A stretch of DNA of 64,000 bases, from contig NZ_JACHNE010000001.1 of assembly GCF_014205255.1 (NCBI RefSeq), positions 4,836,001-4,900,000 on the forward strand, given 5' to 3'. The translations under genes were made by a program, and so were the position numbers. Of the stretch, positions 54,288-62,910 are shown one piece after another. Source of the DNA: Streptomyces caelestis (GTDB lineage: Bacteria; Actinomycetota; Actinomycetes; Streptomycetales; Streptomycetaceae). Under the pieces are notes generated by a model. That model saw nothing but the letters and a program-made list of their open reading frames with translations. It searched no databases and was not told the origin of the DNA. The first letter of the stretch is position 1. Every line of letters begins with the position of its first letter.

Positions 54288-54364
54288 GCCGCCTTAGCTC
54301 AGATGGCCAGAGCAACGCACTCGTAATGCGTAGGTCTCGGGTTCGAATCCCGAAGGCGGCTCCA
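54288..54364 (+). tRNA. tRNA-Thr (anticodon CGT), CCA encoded
   Basis: The cloverleaf is complete: GCCGCCT pairs with AGGCGGC, the anticodon stem ACGCA/TGCGT holds loop CTCGTAA with anticodon CGT, and the T-arm is TCGGGTTCGAATCCCGA. The discriminator is T and CCA follows in the DNA (54362-54364). It decodes ACG threonine. A terminator begins 4 bp later. Confidence 0.97.
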
Positions 54365-54367
54365 TCA

Positions 54368-54400
54368 AACCCCAGGTCGCGTAGTCGCTGACCTGGGGTT
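54368..54400 (+). terminator. Terminator after tRNA-Thr
   Basis: An 11-bp perfect stem AACCCCAGGTC / GACCTGGGGTT with an 11-nt loop and a short T run follows the tRNA. Confidence 0.8.
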
Positions 54401-54756
54401 TTCTGGTGCTCGGGGTAGGGCGGGGCGCGCGGCCGGAGTGTCCTGGGTTTGCCTGCGTGAGCGATGCGTGAGCGGGGACGCTCTTGATCGTGGTCTGGCT
54501 GCACAGGCCCACACTCCGCAACTGCTGCCGGCGTCTTGGCTGTCGATGGCTGGGCGGGCGGCGGCCGAACGAACAGCAAGTTGTCGAATCCCGTAGCCCC
54601 GGTTGGGGAAATGGCCTGTACTTGTCCTGACGGCCTGCGGGCAGTCGCCGCCGTCACCGCGATTGCGCGGTGCCGGCGACGAGGTGGCCACTGACCGGCA
54701 CCGGCTTTGTCCGGCGCCCGGGACTGGCCGCGAGGGGGCGAAAAGGGGGGATAAGT

Positions 54757-55392
54757 GTGCAGGCAGGGGAGTGCATCGCTACTGAGTGCAGTAGTCCAAC
54801 GTTTCCTGGCTACGACTACTGCTACCACTGTTATCGGGCCGACCAGCACGCGCAGGAACTCGCAGCTGCACAAGCCGAGCGGGAGAGGCTTCGGGCTCTG
54901 GCCAAACAGCAGCGCAAGGAGCGTAAGGCCGCTGAGCGCGTCATCCAGCCGACAGGACCCTCCTCCAGACGGAGCGGCCCCAGGAGGCGGCGCGCGTCTG
55001 CGGAGACGAAGCCCGTGACGAGTCGGCCTCGTGGGGTGAAGCAAACGAAAAAGAAGCCGCCGACGTACTGGATCTGCACGCCCTGCGGCGTTGCCGTGGA
55101 CGATGCCAAGGCACGGTGCGTCTCCTGCGGCAGGGGAGCAACTTCCGGGGCCGCGTCCACACACCAGAACGATCGCGGGACGGCCCCGCAGAGGAAACAG
55201 GGCTCTGCGAAGGAAGGCCCCCAGCGCACAGTCCAGCCGAGGTCACCGGTCGGGAGCATGCCGCTTCAGAGCAAACCAAGGCCAGCAATCGTCAAGGCCC
55301 CGCCAACACTGAAAGCCCGAGCCCTCAAGCCACCGCCGGAAAAGCTACCCGAGCGATCACCGGGCTGGTGGGAGACAAACGACAGGTGGTGA
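54757..55392 (+). CDS. Basic protein with two zinc-ribbon-like Cys4 motifs
   Basis: I do not recognise the family of this 211-residue protein. It has two Cys4 groups: Cys6, Cys11, Cys22, Cys25 (CIATECSSPTFPGYDYCYHC) and Cys107, Cys110, Cys121, Cys124 (CTPCGVAVDDAKARCVSC). Between them is a charged helix (AQELAAAQAERERLRALAKQ) and Arg/Lys-rich stretches; the C-terminus is Pro/Lys-rich. The features suggest nucleic-acid binding. GTG 54757 lies 6 nt after GGGGGG. It is the first gene after tRNA-Thr. The stretch 54401-54756 holds no other gene. Confidence 0.65.
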   Translation: MQAGECIATECSSPTFPGYDYCYHCYRADQHAQELAAAQAERERLRALAKQQRKERKAAERVIQPTGPSSRRSGPRRRRASAETKPVTSRPRGVKQTKKKPPTYWICTPCGVAVDDAKARCVSCGRGATSGAASTHQNDRGTAPQRKQGSAKEGPQRTVQPRSPVGSMPLQSKPRPAIVKAPPTLKARALKPPPEKLPERSPGWWETNDRW

Positions 55393-55678
55393 CGTCGAAG
55401 CAAGGCCCGGGCCGGCTCGGCGGAAGACCGACTATCTGAAGGCGCTGCGCGCTCACCTGCCCGTCGACCTCACCGTGGATCCCGATGCGCCGACGGGTGA
55501 CGGGACTTGGAGGCACCTGCGGCGCATGTCGTACCTTGCGGAGGCGACGCGTGACTGGCGGTCCTGGACCGACGCGCCGCCGTCCTTCGTCGACACTTTC
55601 GTCAGCCGGCTGGAGCGGTGCTACGCGGCCCCGTTCCGTGGCCGTACGCCCGCCAAGGCCCTGGGAGGCCCCAGTTGA
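55313..55678 (+). CDS. Open frame without clear start, possibly broken gene
   Basis: After the stop at 55312 this frame encodes about 120 residues with natural composition, including LRAHLPVDLTVDP and RRMSYLAEATRDWRSWTDAP, but has no ATG; the first GTG is at 55475 (67 residues) with no ribosome site. Its TGA overlaps the TTG start of the ybaK-type gene (TTGA), which hints at real coupling. The preceding zinc-ribbon gene is in another frame, so a frameshift joining the two is possible. No homologue recognised. Confidence 0.35.
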   Translation, partial: KPEPSSHRRKSYPSDHRAGGRQTTGGDVEARPGPARRKTDYLKALRAHLPVDLTVDPDAPTGDGTWRHLRRMSYLAEATRDWRSWTDAPPSFVDTFVSRLERCYAAPFRGRTPAKALGGPS

Positions 55679-56172
55679 GTCCCTTTGAGCAGATCCTCGA
55701 CCTTCTCGACCGGGAGAAGGCCACCTACCGCGTGGTCGAGCACCCGGCCGAAGGACGCTCCGAGGAGGTGTCCGCGGTGCGCGGCACGACCGTGTCGCAG
55801 GGCGCGAAGGCGCTCGTGTGCCGGGTGAAGGGGATCGAGTCCCCGGCGGTGCTGGCCGTGCTGGCGGGCGACCGGCGCGCGGACCTGAAGAAGGTCGTCG
55901 CCGCGGTCGCGGGCAAGAAGGGCGGCTTCGCCCCGTCGGAACTGGCCGAGCAGCTCACCGGCTGCGTGGTCGGCGCCATCCCGCCGCTGTCGCTGTCCGG
56001 GACGCTGCCCGTCGTCGTGGACGCGGAGTTCCTCGCGGCCCACGAGGAGATCGCTTTCAACGCGGGCCGGCTGGACCGGTCGGTGGTCATGGCCACAGAG
56101 GACTACGTCCGCATCGTGGCGCCCGCGGTGGCGCCCATCGCGGCGCCGGCGGTTCCGGCCGCCGCGGAGTAG
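55675..56172 (+). CDS. YbaK/EbsC-type aminoacyl-tRNA deacylase
   Basis: The 165-residue protein begins with TTG (LSPFEQILDLLDREKATYRV), preceded by GGGAGG at 6 nt. It has the YbaK fold signature: TTVSQGAKALVCRV, DRRADLKKVVAAVAGKK with the conserved Lys, and GCVVGAIPPL (the GGxxP loop variant). The family edits mischarged Cys-tRNA(Pro) or Pro-tRNA. It overlaps the preceding frame by four bases. Confidence 0.85.
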   Translation: MSPFEQILDLLDREKATYRVVEHPAEGRSEEVSAVRGTTVSQGAKALVCRVKGIESPAVLAVLAGDRRADLKKVVAAVAGKKGGFAPSELAEQLTGCVVGAIPPLSLSGTLPVVVDAEFLAAHEEIAFNAGRLDRSVVMATEDYVRIVAPAVAPIAAPAVPAAAE

Positions 56173-56204
56173 GGACCGACACGAGTCAAGGGGGGTGCGT
56201 CGGC

Positions 56205-56820
56205 TTGCGCGTGCGCATCGGGGCACAGTTCGTCGCGCTGGCGCGCGCGTGGGGCTCGAGTTTCCTGTTCGTCAAGGTCGCGCTGGAGGGGCTGACGCCC
56301 GCTCAGGTGGTGTGTGGGGGCGACTGGTGCTGGGCGCGCCGGCGCTCTGCGCGGTCATGGCGGTGACCCGCAGCAGGATCCCCCGGGATCCGGGCTGTGG
56401 CTGTGGCTGCGGCTGCCCGTCTGTCCGTGCGCTGTGTGCCCTTCCCATGGTGGCGGCCACACCCTGGCTGGCGGCGCCCACGCCCCGCATCGACGCGCCG
56501 ATCGCGCTGAGCATGCTGGCGCTGGGGGCCCTGAGCACCGGCCTCGCCTATCTGTGGAACAACAACATCGTCCAGGCGTGGGGTGCGGTGAACGCCGCCG
56601 CGGTCACCTGTCTCACCCCCGTCGTCGGTGTCACGGCGGGCGTGATCCTGCTGGGCGAGCGGCTGACGTGGAACCAGCCGTTCGGGGCGGTGCTGGTCAT
56701 CGCCGGGATCATGGCGGCGCACGGCACGCCCCGCCCGGCGCCGCGGCCGGCGGCGGTGCCGGAGACGGCGGCCGGGGCCGAGGCGGTCGACACCGGCTGG
56801 AGGAGCGCGCGGCCCGCTGA
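56205..56820 (+). pseudogene. Decayed EamA-family transporter
   Basis: Two pieces of one EamA/DMT transporter are present in different frames. The first (from TTG 56205) gives VGLRVRIGAQ…WGSSFLFVKVALEGLTPAQV, then frame shift and loss of middle helices. The second frame gives PRIDAPIALSMLALGALSTG, AYLWNNNIVQAWGAVNAA and GVILLGERLTWNQPFGAVLV, the C-terminal EamA repeat. A normal member has about 290-300 residues and ten helices, but only about two fifths remain. Further frame remains run on to about 57019. No function is expected. Confidence 0.8.
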
Positions 56821-57119
56821 GCAGGGCCGCCGGACCGGCACGAGGACGTCGTGGCCGCGGGCGACGACTGCTCCGGTGCCGCCCCGCTCCACGGTGGCGA
56901 GCTCGAAAGATTCCGGTGACTGGCTCCGTCGCACGGAGAGCGACGGACCCGGCGTCCACGGCGCTGGAGGTGTCCGACGCCGGCGTTCGGACGGGCCGCA
57001 CCCGTGGCGGCTCGGCTGAACGGCGTAGGCGTGTCGCTGTCCGACAGGCGTATTTAAGGGGTCCTCATCGTGAACGGATAGCATCGCCCGTCAGCCGCCG
57101 ACCGGGATGAGGTGAGGAC

Positions 57120-58013
57120 ATGGGGGCGCCCAGGATCGCCGTCGCCGTGGTCACGATGGGCAACCGGCCCGAGGAGGTCGACGCGCTACTGGAGTCGGTG
57201 GCCAAGCAGGACGTGCCGCCCGAGCGGATCGTGATCGTCGGCAACGGCTGCCCGCTGCCCGAGTTCGCCCGGCGGCTGTCGCTGCCCGGCGAGGTCACCC
57301 CGGTCGAGCTCGACGAGAACCTCGGCTGCCCCGGCGGGCGGAACGCGGCCCTCGCGCGGCTGCGGGAGTTCGGCGACATCGACGTCGTGGTGGATCTGGA
57401 CGACGACGGTCTGCTCGTCGACGCCGATGTGCTGCGCCGCGTGCGGGACCTCTACGCCGCGGACGACCGGCTCGGCATCGTCGGCTTCCGCATCGCCGAC
57501 GAGCTGGGCGAGACGCAGCAGCGGCACGTGCCCCGGATCGGCACCTCGGACCCTCTGCGGGGCGGGTACGTCACCGGGTTCCTCGGCGGCGGGCACGCGC
57601 TGCGGATGGCCATGCTCGACGAGGTCGGCGACTGGCCCGCCGAGTTCTTCTTCGCGCACGAGGAGACCGATCTGGCCTGGCGCGCGGCCGACGCGGGCTG
57701 GCGCATCCTGTACGCGCCCGAACTGCTGCTCCAGCACCCGAAGACCTCGCCCGCCCGGCACGCCATCTACTACCGCGTGAACGCCCGCAACCGGGTCTGG
57801 CTGGCCCGCCGCCGGCTGCCGCTCGCGCTCGTCCCCGTCCATCTCGGCGTCTGGGTGCTGCTCACCCTGGCGCGGAACCGGTCGGGCGCCGGGCTGCGGG
57901 CGTGGTTCGGCGGATTCGTGGAAGGTGTACGGGAGTCGGCGGGAGAGCGGCGGCCCATGCGCTGGCGTACGGTGTGGCGGCTCACCCGGCTGGGGCGTCC
58001 GCCCGTCATCTGA
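57120..58013 (+). CDS. Family 2 glycosyltransferase
   Basis: The 297-residue GT-A fold protein begins MGAPRIAVAVVTMGNRPEEV, has the nucleotide-sugar pattern DENLGCPGGRNAALARL (about 65-81), the metal motif VVVDLDDDGLLVDAD (about 90-104) and FFFAHEETDLAWRAADAGWR (about 178-197) with the ED acceptor base region. Donor and acceptor are unknown. The ATG follows GAGGTGAGGA. No polysaccharide cluster surrounds it. Confidence 0.88.
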   Translation: MGAPRIAVAVVTMGNRPEEVDALLESVAKQDVPPERIVIVGNGCPLPEFARRLSLPGEVTPVELDENLGCPGGRNAALARLREFGDIDVVVDLDDDGLLVDADVLRRVRDLYAADDRLGIVGFRIADELGETQQRHVPRIGTSDPLRGGYVTGFLGGGHALRMAMLDEVGDWPAEFFFAHEETDLAWRAADAGWRILYAPELLLQHPKTSPARHAIYYRVNARNRVWLARRRLPLALVPVHLGVWVLLTLARNRSGAGLRAWFGGFVEGVRESAGERRPMRWRTVWRLTRLGRPPVI

Positions 58014-58172
58014 GGCCGGCCGGCGGATGTCGTAAAGGGTGAGTGGGCCCCGGCCGTTCACCTCCGCCGACCGGGACCCGGACCCGGCCGCGGCGGCGAC
58101 ACTCCCCCGAGTTGCGCGTCCAGACGCGCGCGCCGCCGGGCCAGATCCGACGTAGTGATCACATCAGGTTTT

Positions 58173-58206
58173 GCCAACGGATCGCTAACATGTGGCCAAC
58201 GGTTCG
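58173..58206. promoter_or_regulatory. Direct repeat with 22-bp period before SARP gene
   Basis: GCCAACGGATCG at 58173-58184 recurs as GCCAACGGTTCG at 58195-58206, 11 of 12 bases identical and exactly 22 bp apart. SARP regulators bind direct heptamer repeats in 11- or 22-bp register, so this is a candidate autoregulatory site. It lies 134 bp before the preferred start. Confidence 0.55.
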
Positions 58207-58339
58207 TCTTTGCGTCGTCTGCCGATTGGCGTGAAGTCGCCGAACCATGAGGGATGACGGCCTGTGCGGGGGTTGTTCCGGCGGAGAACGTGAAGACGAA
58301 GGTGGCGGAAAACCGCTGCCCCGGGGAGACGGGGGCGCG

Positions 58340-60376
58340 ATGGGGGCATCTGCCTGCTCGGACAGCGAGGACGGTTCCGGTGAGCGGAGCGGACTGCGGT
58401 TCGGACTGCTCGGGCCGCCGGTGCTGTACTACGGCGGCGGCCGGAGCGAAGCCCGGGGTGTCGCAAGCCCGAAGTCCCGCGTACTGCTCGCCGCGTTGCT
58501 GCTCGACGCCGGGCGGGTCGTCTCCGTCGAGTCGCTCAAGGACGCGCTGTGGAGCGGGGCGCCGCCCGTTTCGGCCCAGGCCTCGCTGCACAACCACGTA
58601 GCCCGGTTGCGGCGGTTGCTCGACGATCCCGAGCGGCTGCGGACCGTGCCGTCCGGGTATGTGCTGCGGGTCGACGAGGGCGAACTGGACGTCCATGTGT
58701 TCGACGCCCACGTCGCCGCGGCGCGTGCCGCGCACGCAGGGCAGGAGTGGGAGCGCGTCGTGCGGGAGTGCGCCGCCGCGCTCGCACTGTGGCGGGGCGC
58801 ACCGCTCGCCGGGCTGCCGTCCGAAGTGGGCGGGTACGCCTTCGCACGGCGGTTGCGTGAGGCACGGCTGCTGCTTCTGGAGTGGTGCCACGACGCCGAG
58901 TTGGCGCTGGGCGGGCCGCGACTCGACGGGCTCGTGCCGGAGCTGGCGGCGTTGACCGCCGAGTATCCACTGCGGGAGGTGTACCACCGCCAGCTCATGC
59001 TCGCCCTGCACCGCACCGGCCGCCAGGCCGAGGCCCTGGCCGTCCACCGCGAGCTGCGCACCCGGCTGGTCGACCAGCTCGGCATCGAGCCGGGGCCCGG
59101 GGTGCGGGAGGCGCATGTGGAAGTGCTGCGGGGGGCCGTGGGGGGCGGTGGTCCGGGAGGCGGCTTCGGTGATGGCTTCGGTGGCGGAAGTGCCGCTTCT
59201 GCCGCTTCTGCCGCGCGTGGCGCCACGCCGTCCGTCGCGGCGTCGCCCTCGTCCGCTCAGCCGCCGCCTGCTCAACTTCCCCCGCCCCCGGCGCATTTCA
59301 CGGGGCGCGCCGCCCTACGCGACTCCTTGCGCCGCACACTGACGACGCGGGGAGCGTCCTCGGCCACCCCGATCGCCTCGTCCGCCCCGGCCACCCCCGT
59401 CATCCCCGCCACCGCCGTCATCAGTGGCATGCCCGGCGTCGGCAAGAGCGCCCTCGCGCTGCACGTCGCGCACGAGCTGGCGGAACGTTTCCCCGATGGG
59501 CAGCTCTACCTCGACCTGCGCGGTGCGACCCCCGGCATGACCCCTCTCACCCCTGGTCAGGCGCTCACCGCACTACTGCGTGACCTCGGCGTCGAGCCCT
59601 GCCGTACCCCCGAACTTCCCGACGCGGCATCCGCTCTGCTGCGCTCGCTGCTCGCGCCGACCCGCACGCTCCTGGTGCTGGACGATGCCGCGAGCGCCGC
59701 GCAGGTACGGCCGTTGCTGCCGGGGGGTGCCGGGTGCGCGGTGATCGTCACCAGCTGTTCGCCGCTCACCGCCCTCGACGGCGTCGCCCGCTTTCCGCTC
59801 GGCCCGTTGTCGAGCGAGGAGAGCGCGGCCCTCCTCGTCGCGGCCTCGGGCCGGGACGGACTGGACGGTTCGGACGCCGCCCGCCGTCTCGTCGAGCTCA
59901 CCGGCCGCCTCCCTCTGGCCCTGCGTGTCGTCGCCGCGCGGCTCGCCGCCCGGCAGGCCCTCACCCCGGACGTCCTCGCCGGGCAACTGGCCGAGACGGA
60001 GGGGAGGTTGCGGCACCTCGAGTACGACGACCTGAGCGTGCGCCGCTCCCTGGCCGTCGCGCACGACGCGCTCGCCGGCTCCGAGCGCGAGGCCGACCGG
60101 GACGCGGCCCTCGCCCTCCGCCGTATCGGCGCGCTCGATCTGCCCACCTACGGCGCGCCCCTGCTCGCCCGCCTCACCGGCACCGGCGAACGCCGTACCG
60201 AGGCCGCCCTGGACCGCCTCGTCGACGTGGCCCTGCTCCAGGAGCCGGCCTACGGCCGCTACGCACCCCACGACCTCGTCCGCGACTTCGCCCGCGAACT
60301 GGCCGGGGAGCGGGACGCGGACGGCACCGGAACTGCTACTTGGCATCCGCATAACACTCCACCACCGCCGTCGTGA
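58340..60376 (+). CDS. SARP/AfsR-type regulator with NB-ARC domain
   Basis: The 678-residue protein (from ATG 58340) has a winged-helix DNA-binding domain (about 18-105; LLAALLLDAGRVVSVESLKD), a bacterial transcriptional activator (BTAD) domain (about 115-270; REVYHRQLMLALHRTGRQAE), a Gly/Ala/Pro linker and an NB-ARC domain with P-loop ISGMPGVGKSALAL (about 361-374) and Walker B TLLVLDDAA. No TPR domain follows, unlike AfsR (about 990 residues), so it looks C-terminally shortened. An ATG at 58247 would add 31 residues without a ribosome site. Its last 14 codons are antisense to the polymerase. Confidence 0.9.
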   Translation: MGASACSDSEDGSGERSGLRFGLLGPPVLYYGGGRSEARGVASPKSRVLLAALLLDAGRVVSVESLKDALWSGAPPVSAQASLHNHVARLRRLLDDPERLRTVPSGYVLRVDEGELDVHVFDAHVAAARAAHAGQEWERVVRECAAALALWRGAPLAGLPSEVGGYAFARRLREARLLLLEWCHDAELALGGPRLDGLVPELAALTAEYPLREVYHRQLMLALHRTGRQAEALAVHRELRTRLVDQLGIEPGPGVREAHVEVLRGAVGGGGPGGGFGDGFGGGSAASAASAARGATPSVAASPSSAQPPPAQLPPPPAHFTGRAALRDSLRRTLTTRGASSATPIASSAPATPVIPATAVISGMPGVGKSALALHVAHELAERFPDGQLYLDLRGATPGMTPLTPGQALTALLRDLGVEPCRTPELPDAASALLRSLLAPTRTLLVLDDAASAAQVRPLLPGGAGCAVIVTSCSPLTALDGVARFPLGPLSSEESAALLVAASGRDGLDGSDAARRLVELTGRLPLALRVVAARLAARQALTPDVLAGQLAETEGRLRHLEYDDLSVRRSLAVAHDALAGSEREADRDAALALRRIGALDLPTYGAPLLARLTGTGERRTEAALDRLVDVALLQEPAYGRYAPHDLVRDFARELAGERDADGTGTATWHPHNTPPPPS

Positions 60377-62024
60377 ACGGAAACCGCACCGGCGTGTGAC
60401 CGAAGGTCAGCCGTCCCGCCAGGGCCGCCGCCTCGCGGATCGCCGTCACGACGGCGGCCGTCTCCTCCTCGGGGCAGTGCACGATCACCTCGTCGTGCTG
60501 GAAGAAGACCAGCTCGGCCGCCATGCCCGCGCAGGACCTCCGCAGCGCGGCGAGCAGGAGCAGGGCCCAGTCGGCGGCGCTGCCCTGGACGACGAAGTTA
60601 CGGGCGAACCGGCCGCGGGCGCGGGCGTTGGTGGAGGCGTACCCGGGGACCCACTGGCCACTGTCGGGCTGCTCCTCGTCGGTGGCCGGGATGCCGGCCT
60701 CCTCGGTCGCGTCGTCCGTCCCCCGGGCCGCCGGCGGGCAGGTTCGGCCGAGCCACGTCCGCACGAGCCGGCCCTCCTCGCCGGCCCGGGCCGCGTCGTC
60801 GACGTACGCCACGGCCCGGGGGAAGCGGCGTCTGAGCGCGGCGAGGTTCTTCAGTCCGTCGCCGGAGGTCTGGCCGTAGACCGCGCCGAGCACGGCGAGT
60901 TTGGCCTGGCCGCGGTCACCGGAGAACGCGCGGTCGGAGACGGACTGGTAAAGGTCGGTCTCCCGCCCGGCCACCTCCATCAGGCCCGGATCGCGGGAGA
61001 TCGCCGCGAGGACGCGCGGCTCCATCTGGTCGGCGTCGGCGACGACGAGCCGCCAGCCGGGGTCGGCGACCACGGCCCGCCGGATCACCTTGGGGATCTG
61101 GAGCCCGCCCCCGCCGTTGGTCACCCAGCGCCCGGTCACCGTCCCGCCCGCGAGGAACTCGGGCCGGAACCGCCCGTCGCGCACCCAGTCCTGGAGCCAG
61201 GACCAGCCGTGGGCGACCCAGATGCGGTACAGCTTCTTGTACTCGATCAGGGGCTTCACGGCCGGGTGGTCGACGGACTCGATCTCCCAGCGGCGGGTCG
61301 AGGAGACCTTGATGCCGGCCTGGGCGAAGGCCTTGATCACGTCGGCCGGCAGGTCGGGGCGGACCCGGCGGCCGAACGCCGCGGACACCTCGTCGGCGAG
61401 TTCGGCCAGGCGGCGCGGCTCGCCGCCGCCCGCGTACCGCTCGCCCAGCAGGTCGTGCAGCACGGCGCGGTGCACCTCGGCGCGCCAGGGCAGCCCTGCG
61501 CGGTTCATCTCGGCGGCCACCAGCATGCCCGCGGACTCGGCGGCCGTCAGCAGGCGCATCCGGTCGGGGTGTTCGGCCCGCTCGTGCCGCCGCTGCTGCT
61601 CGGCGTAGACCGCGAGGAGGTCCGGCAGCGGCAGATGGACGCCCTGCGGCTCGAACAGGGAGGACTGGGAGCCCGGTTCGGCCGAGCGCTGCGGTGGATC
61701 GGGCGGTACGGGGCCGCCGCGCAGCCGGGCCAGGGCGGCCGCGGCCGAGCGAGGTTCCCCGTACCGCCCCTCGTGGCCGAGGAGGAGCGTCTCGGCGGCC
61801 TCGATGTCGTAGCACCGCTCGACTCGCACCCCCGTGGCGAGCAGGCGCGGGTAGACCTCGGCGGTGGACCGCCACACCCACCGCGTGACGCCGGGACGGC
61901 TCCGCACGGCCTCGGCGGGATCCGCCTCCCGCCGCACCGGCCCGGCGGGCAGCCCGTCCGGACCGAGGGGGGCGACGTCCACGCCACCGTCCTCGGCCGG
62001 AGCGAGAGCCCACCGGTCGGCCAT
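60336..62024 (-). CDS. A-family DNA polymerase without 5' nuclease
   Basis: The 562-residue protein has the Pol I polymerase motifs: A VVADADQMEPRVLAA (consensus DYSQIELR), B RGQAKLAVLGAVYGQTSGDG and C LVFFQHDEVIVHCP (HDE). The N-terminal 150 residues form a region related to the 3'-5' exonuclease, but its DEDD residues are not obvious. Such bifunctional exonuclease/polymerase annotations occur in actinobacteria, besides canonical PolA. An alternate Pol I-like enzyme for repair is inferred. It overlaps the SARP gene tail by 41 bp. Confidence 0.9.
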   Translation of the reverse strand: MADRWALAPAEDGGVDVAPLGPDGLPAGPVRREADPAEAVRSRPGVTRWVWRSTAEVYPRLLATGVRVERCYDIEAAETLLLGHEGRYGEPRSAAAALARLRGGPVPPDPPQRSAEPGSQSSLFEPQGVHLPLPDLLAVYAEQQRRHERAEHPDRMRLLTAAESAGMLVAAEMNRAGLPWRAEVHRAVLHDLLGERYAGGGEPRRLAELADEVSAAFGRRVRPDLPADVIKAFAQAGIKVSSTRRWEIESVDHPAVKPLIEYKKLYRIWVAHGWSWLQDWVRDGRFRPEFLAGGTVTGRWVTNGGGGLQIPKVIRRAVVADPGWRLVVADADQMEPRVLAAISRDPGLMEVAGRETDLYQSVSDRAFSGDRGQAKLAVLGAVYGQTSGDGLKNLAALRRRFPRAVAYVDDAARAGEEGRLVRTWLGRTCPPAARGTDDATEEAGIPATDEEQPDSGQWVPGYASTNARARGRFARNFVVQGSAADWALLLLAALRRSCAGMAAELVFFQHDEVIVHCPEEETAAVVTAIREAAALAGRLTFGHTPVRFPFTTAVVECYADAK

Positions 62025-62079
62025 GCTGCGAGTGTGACAGGGGGGTCTGACAACGCCCCCTCGCCGCCGCCGGGCGGTG

Positions 62080-62823
62080 TCAGGACTCGTCCAGTGCGCC
62101 CTTCTGGGCCTGCACGATCTTCTCCAGCACGCGGGCGACGTACTGCTCGGTCCGCTCCTTGTCGATGCCCAGGCCGCTGAGGACGCCCTGGCCGTTCTCG
62201 TGCTCCAGCAGGGCGAGCAGGATGTGCTCGGTGCCGATGTAGTTGTGGCCGAGGCGCAGGGCCTCGCGGAAGGTGAGCTCCAGGACTTTCTTGGCGGCCT
62301 GGCCGTACGGCACGAGCTCCGGGGCCTCCTCGACGGCCGGCGGCAGTGCGGCGGTCGCCGCCTCGCGGACCGTGTCGAGGGAAACGCCCTGCTCGACGAG
62401 CGCCTTCGCGGCGAGACCGTCGGGCTCGGCCAGCAGACCGAGGACGAGGTGCTCGGGCAGGCCCTCGGCGTTGCGCGCGGTCTTGGCCGCGTTGTGCGCG
62501 GCCATCACCGTGTTGCGGGCGCGGGGCGTGTAGCGGTTGAAGCCCTGGCTCGGGTCGAGGTCCGCCGACTCCTTCGGCACGAAGCGCTTCTGCGCGGCCT
62601 GCCGGGTGACCCCCATGCTCTTGCCGATGTCCGTCCAGGAGGCGCCCGAACGCCGGGCCTGGTCCACGAAGTGACCGATCAGGTGGTCGGCCACCTCGCC
62701 GAGGTGATCGGCGGCGAGCACCGCGTCCTGGAGCTGTTCGAGGGGTTCCTGGTGAACCTTCTTGATCGCCGCGATGAGGTCGTCGAGGCGCACGGATGAC
62801 GTGATGTTGGAGTTCGTCGTCAT
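62080..62823 (-). CDS. HTH protein with Clp N-terminal domain repeats
   Basis: The 247-residue protein begins MTTNSNITSSVRLDDLIAAI, has a helix-turn-helix (about 60-84; SWTDIGKSMGVTRQAAQKRF), then a Clp_N pair (about 98-235; FNRYTPRARNTVMAAHNAAK and HNYIGTEHILLALLEHENGQ), the substrate-recognition module of ClpC/ClpA. There is no AAA+ domain. It may be a regulator whose Clp_N part binds damaged proteins. The ATG sits 7 nt from a consensus -10, so the transcript appears leaderless. Confidence 0.88.
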   Translation of the reverse strand: MTTNSNITSSVRLDDLIAAIKKVHQEPLEQLQDAVLAADHLGEVADHLIGHFVDQARRSGASWTDIGKSMGVTRQAAQKRFVPKESADLDPSQGFNRYTPRARNTVMAAHNAAKTARNAEGLPEHLVLGLLAEPDGLAAKALVEQGVSLDTVREAATAALPPAVEEAPELVPYGQAAKKVLELTFREALRLGHNYIGTEHILLALLEHENGQGVLSGLGIDKERTEQYVARVLEKIVQAQKGALDES

Positions 62824-62825
62824 AG

Positions 62826-62872
62826 TGTCAACCGTAGGTTGCGCCCCTGAGGGTGTCAACCGAGAGTTGACA
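62826..62872 (-). promoter_or_regulatory. Leaderless promoter overlapped by inverted repeats
   Basis: On the minus strand TTGACA (62854-62859) and TACGGT (62831-62836) are 17 bp apart, and ATG begins 7 nt beyond. Two dyads cover it: TGTCAACCGAGAGTTGACA (62854-62872, 7-5-7 palindrome containing the -35) and CAACCGTAGGTTG (about 62829-62841, over the -10). They look like binding sites for the HTH protein itself. Confidence 0.6.
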
Positions 62873-62910
62873 GTCGGCGTTCACTCCCGCCGACGTGGCA
62901 CCATCGGCCC

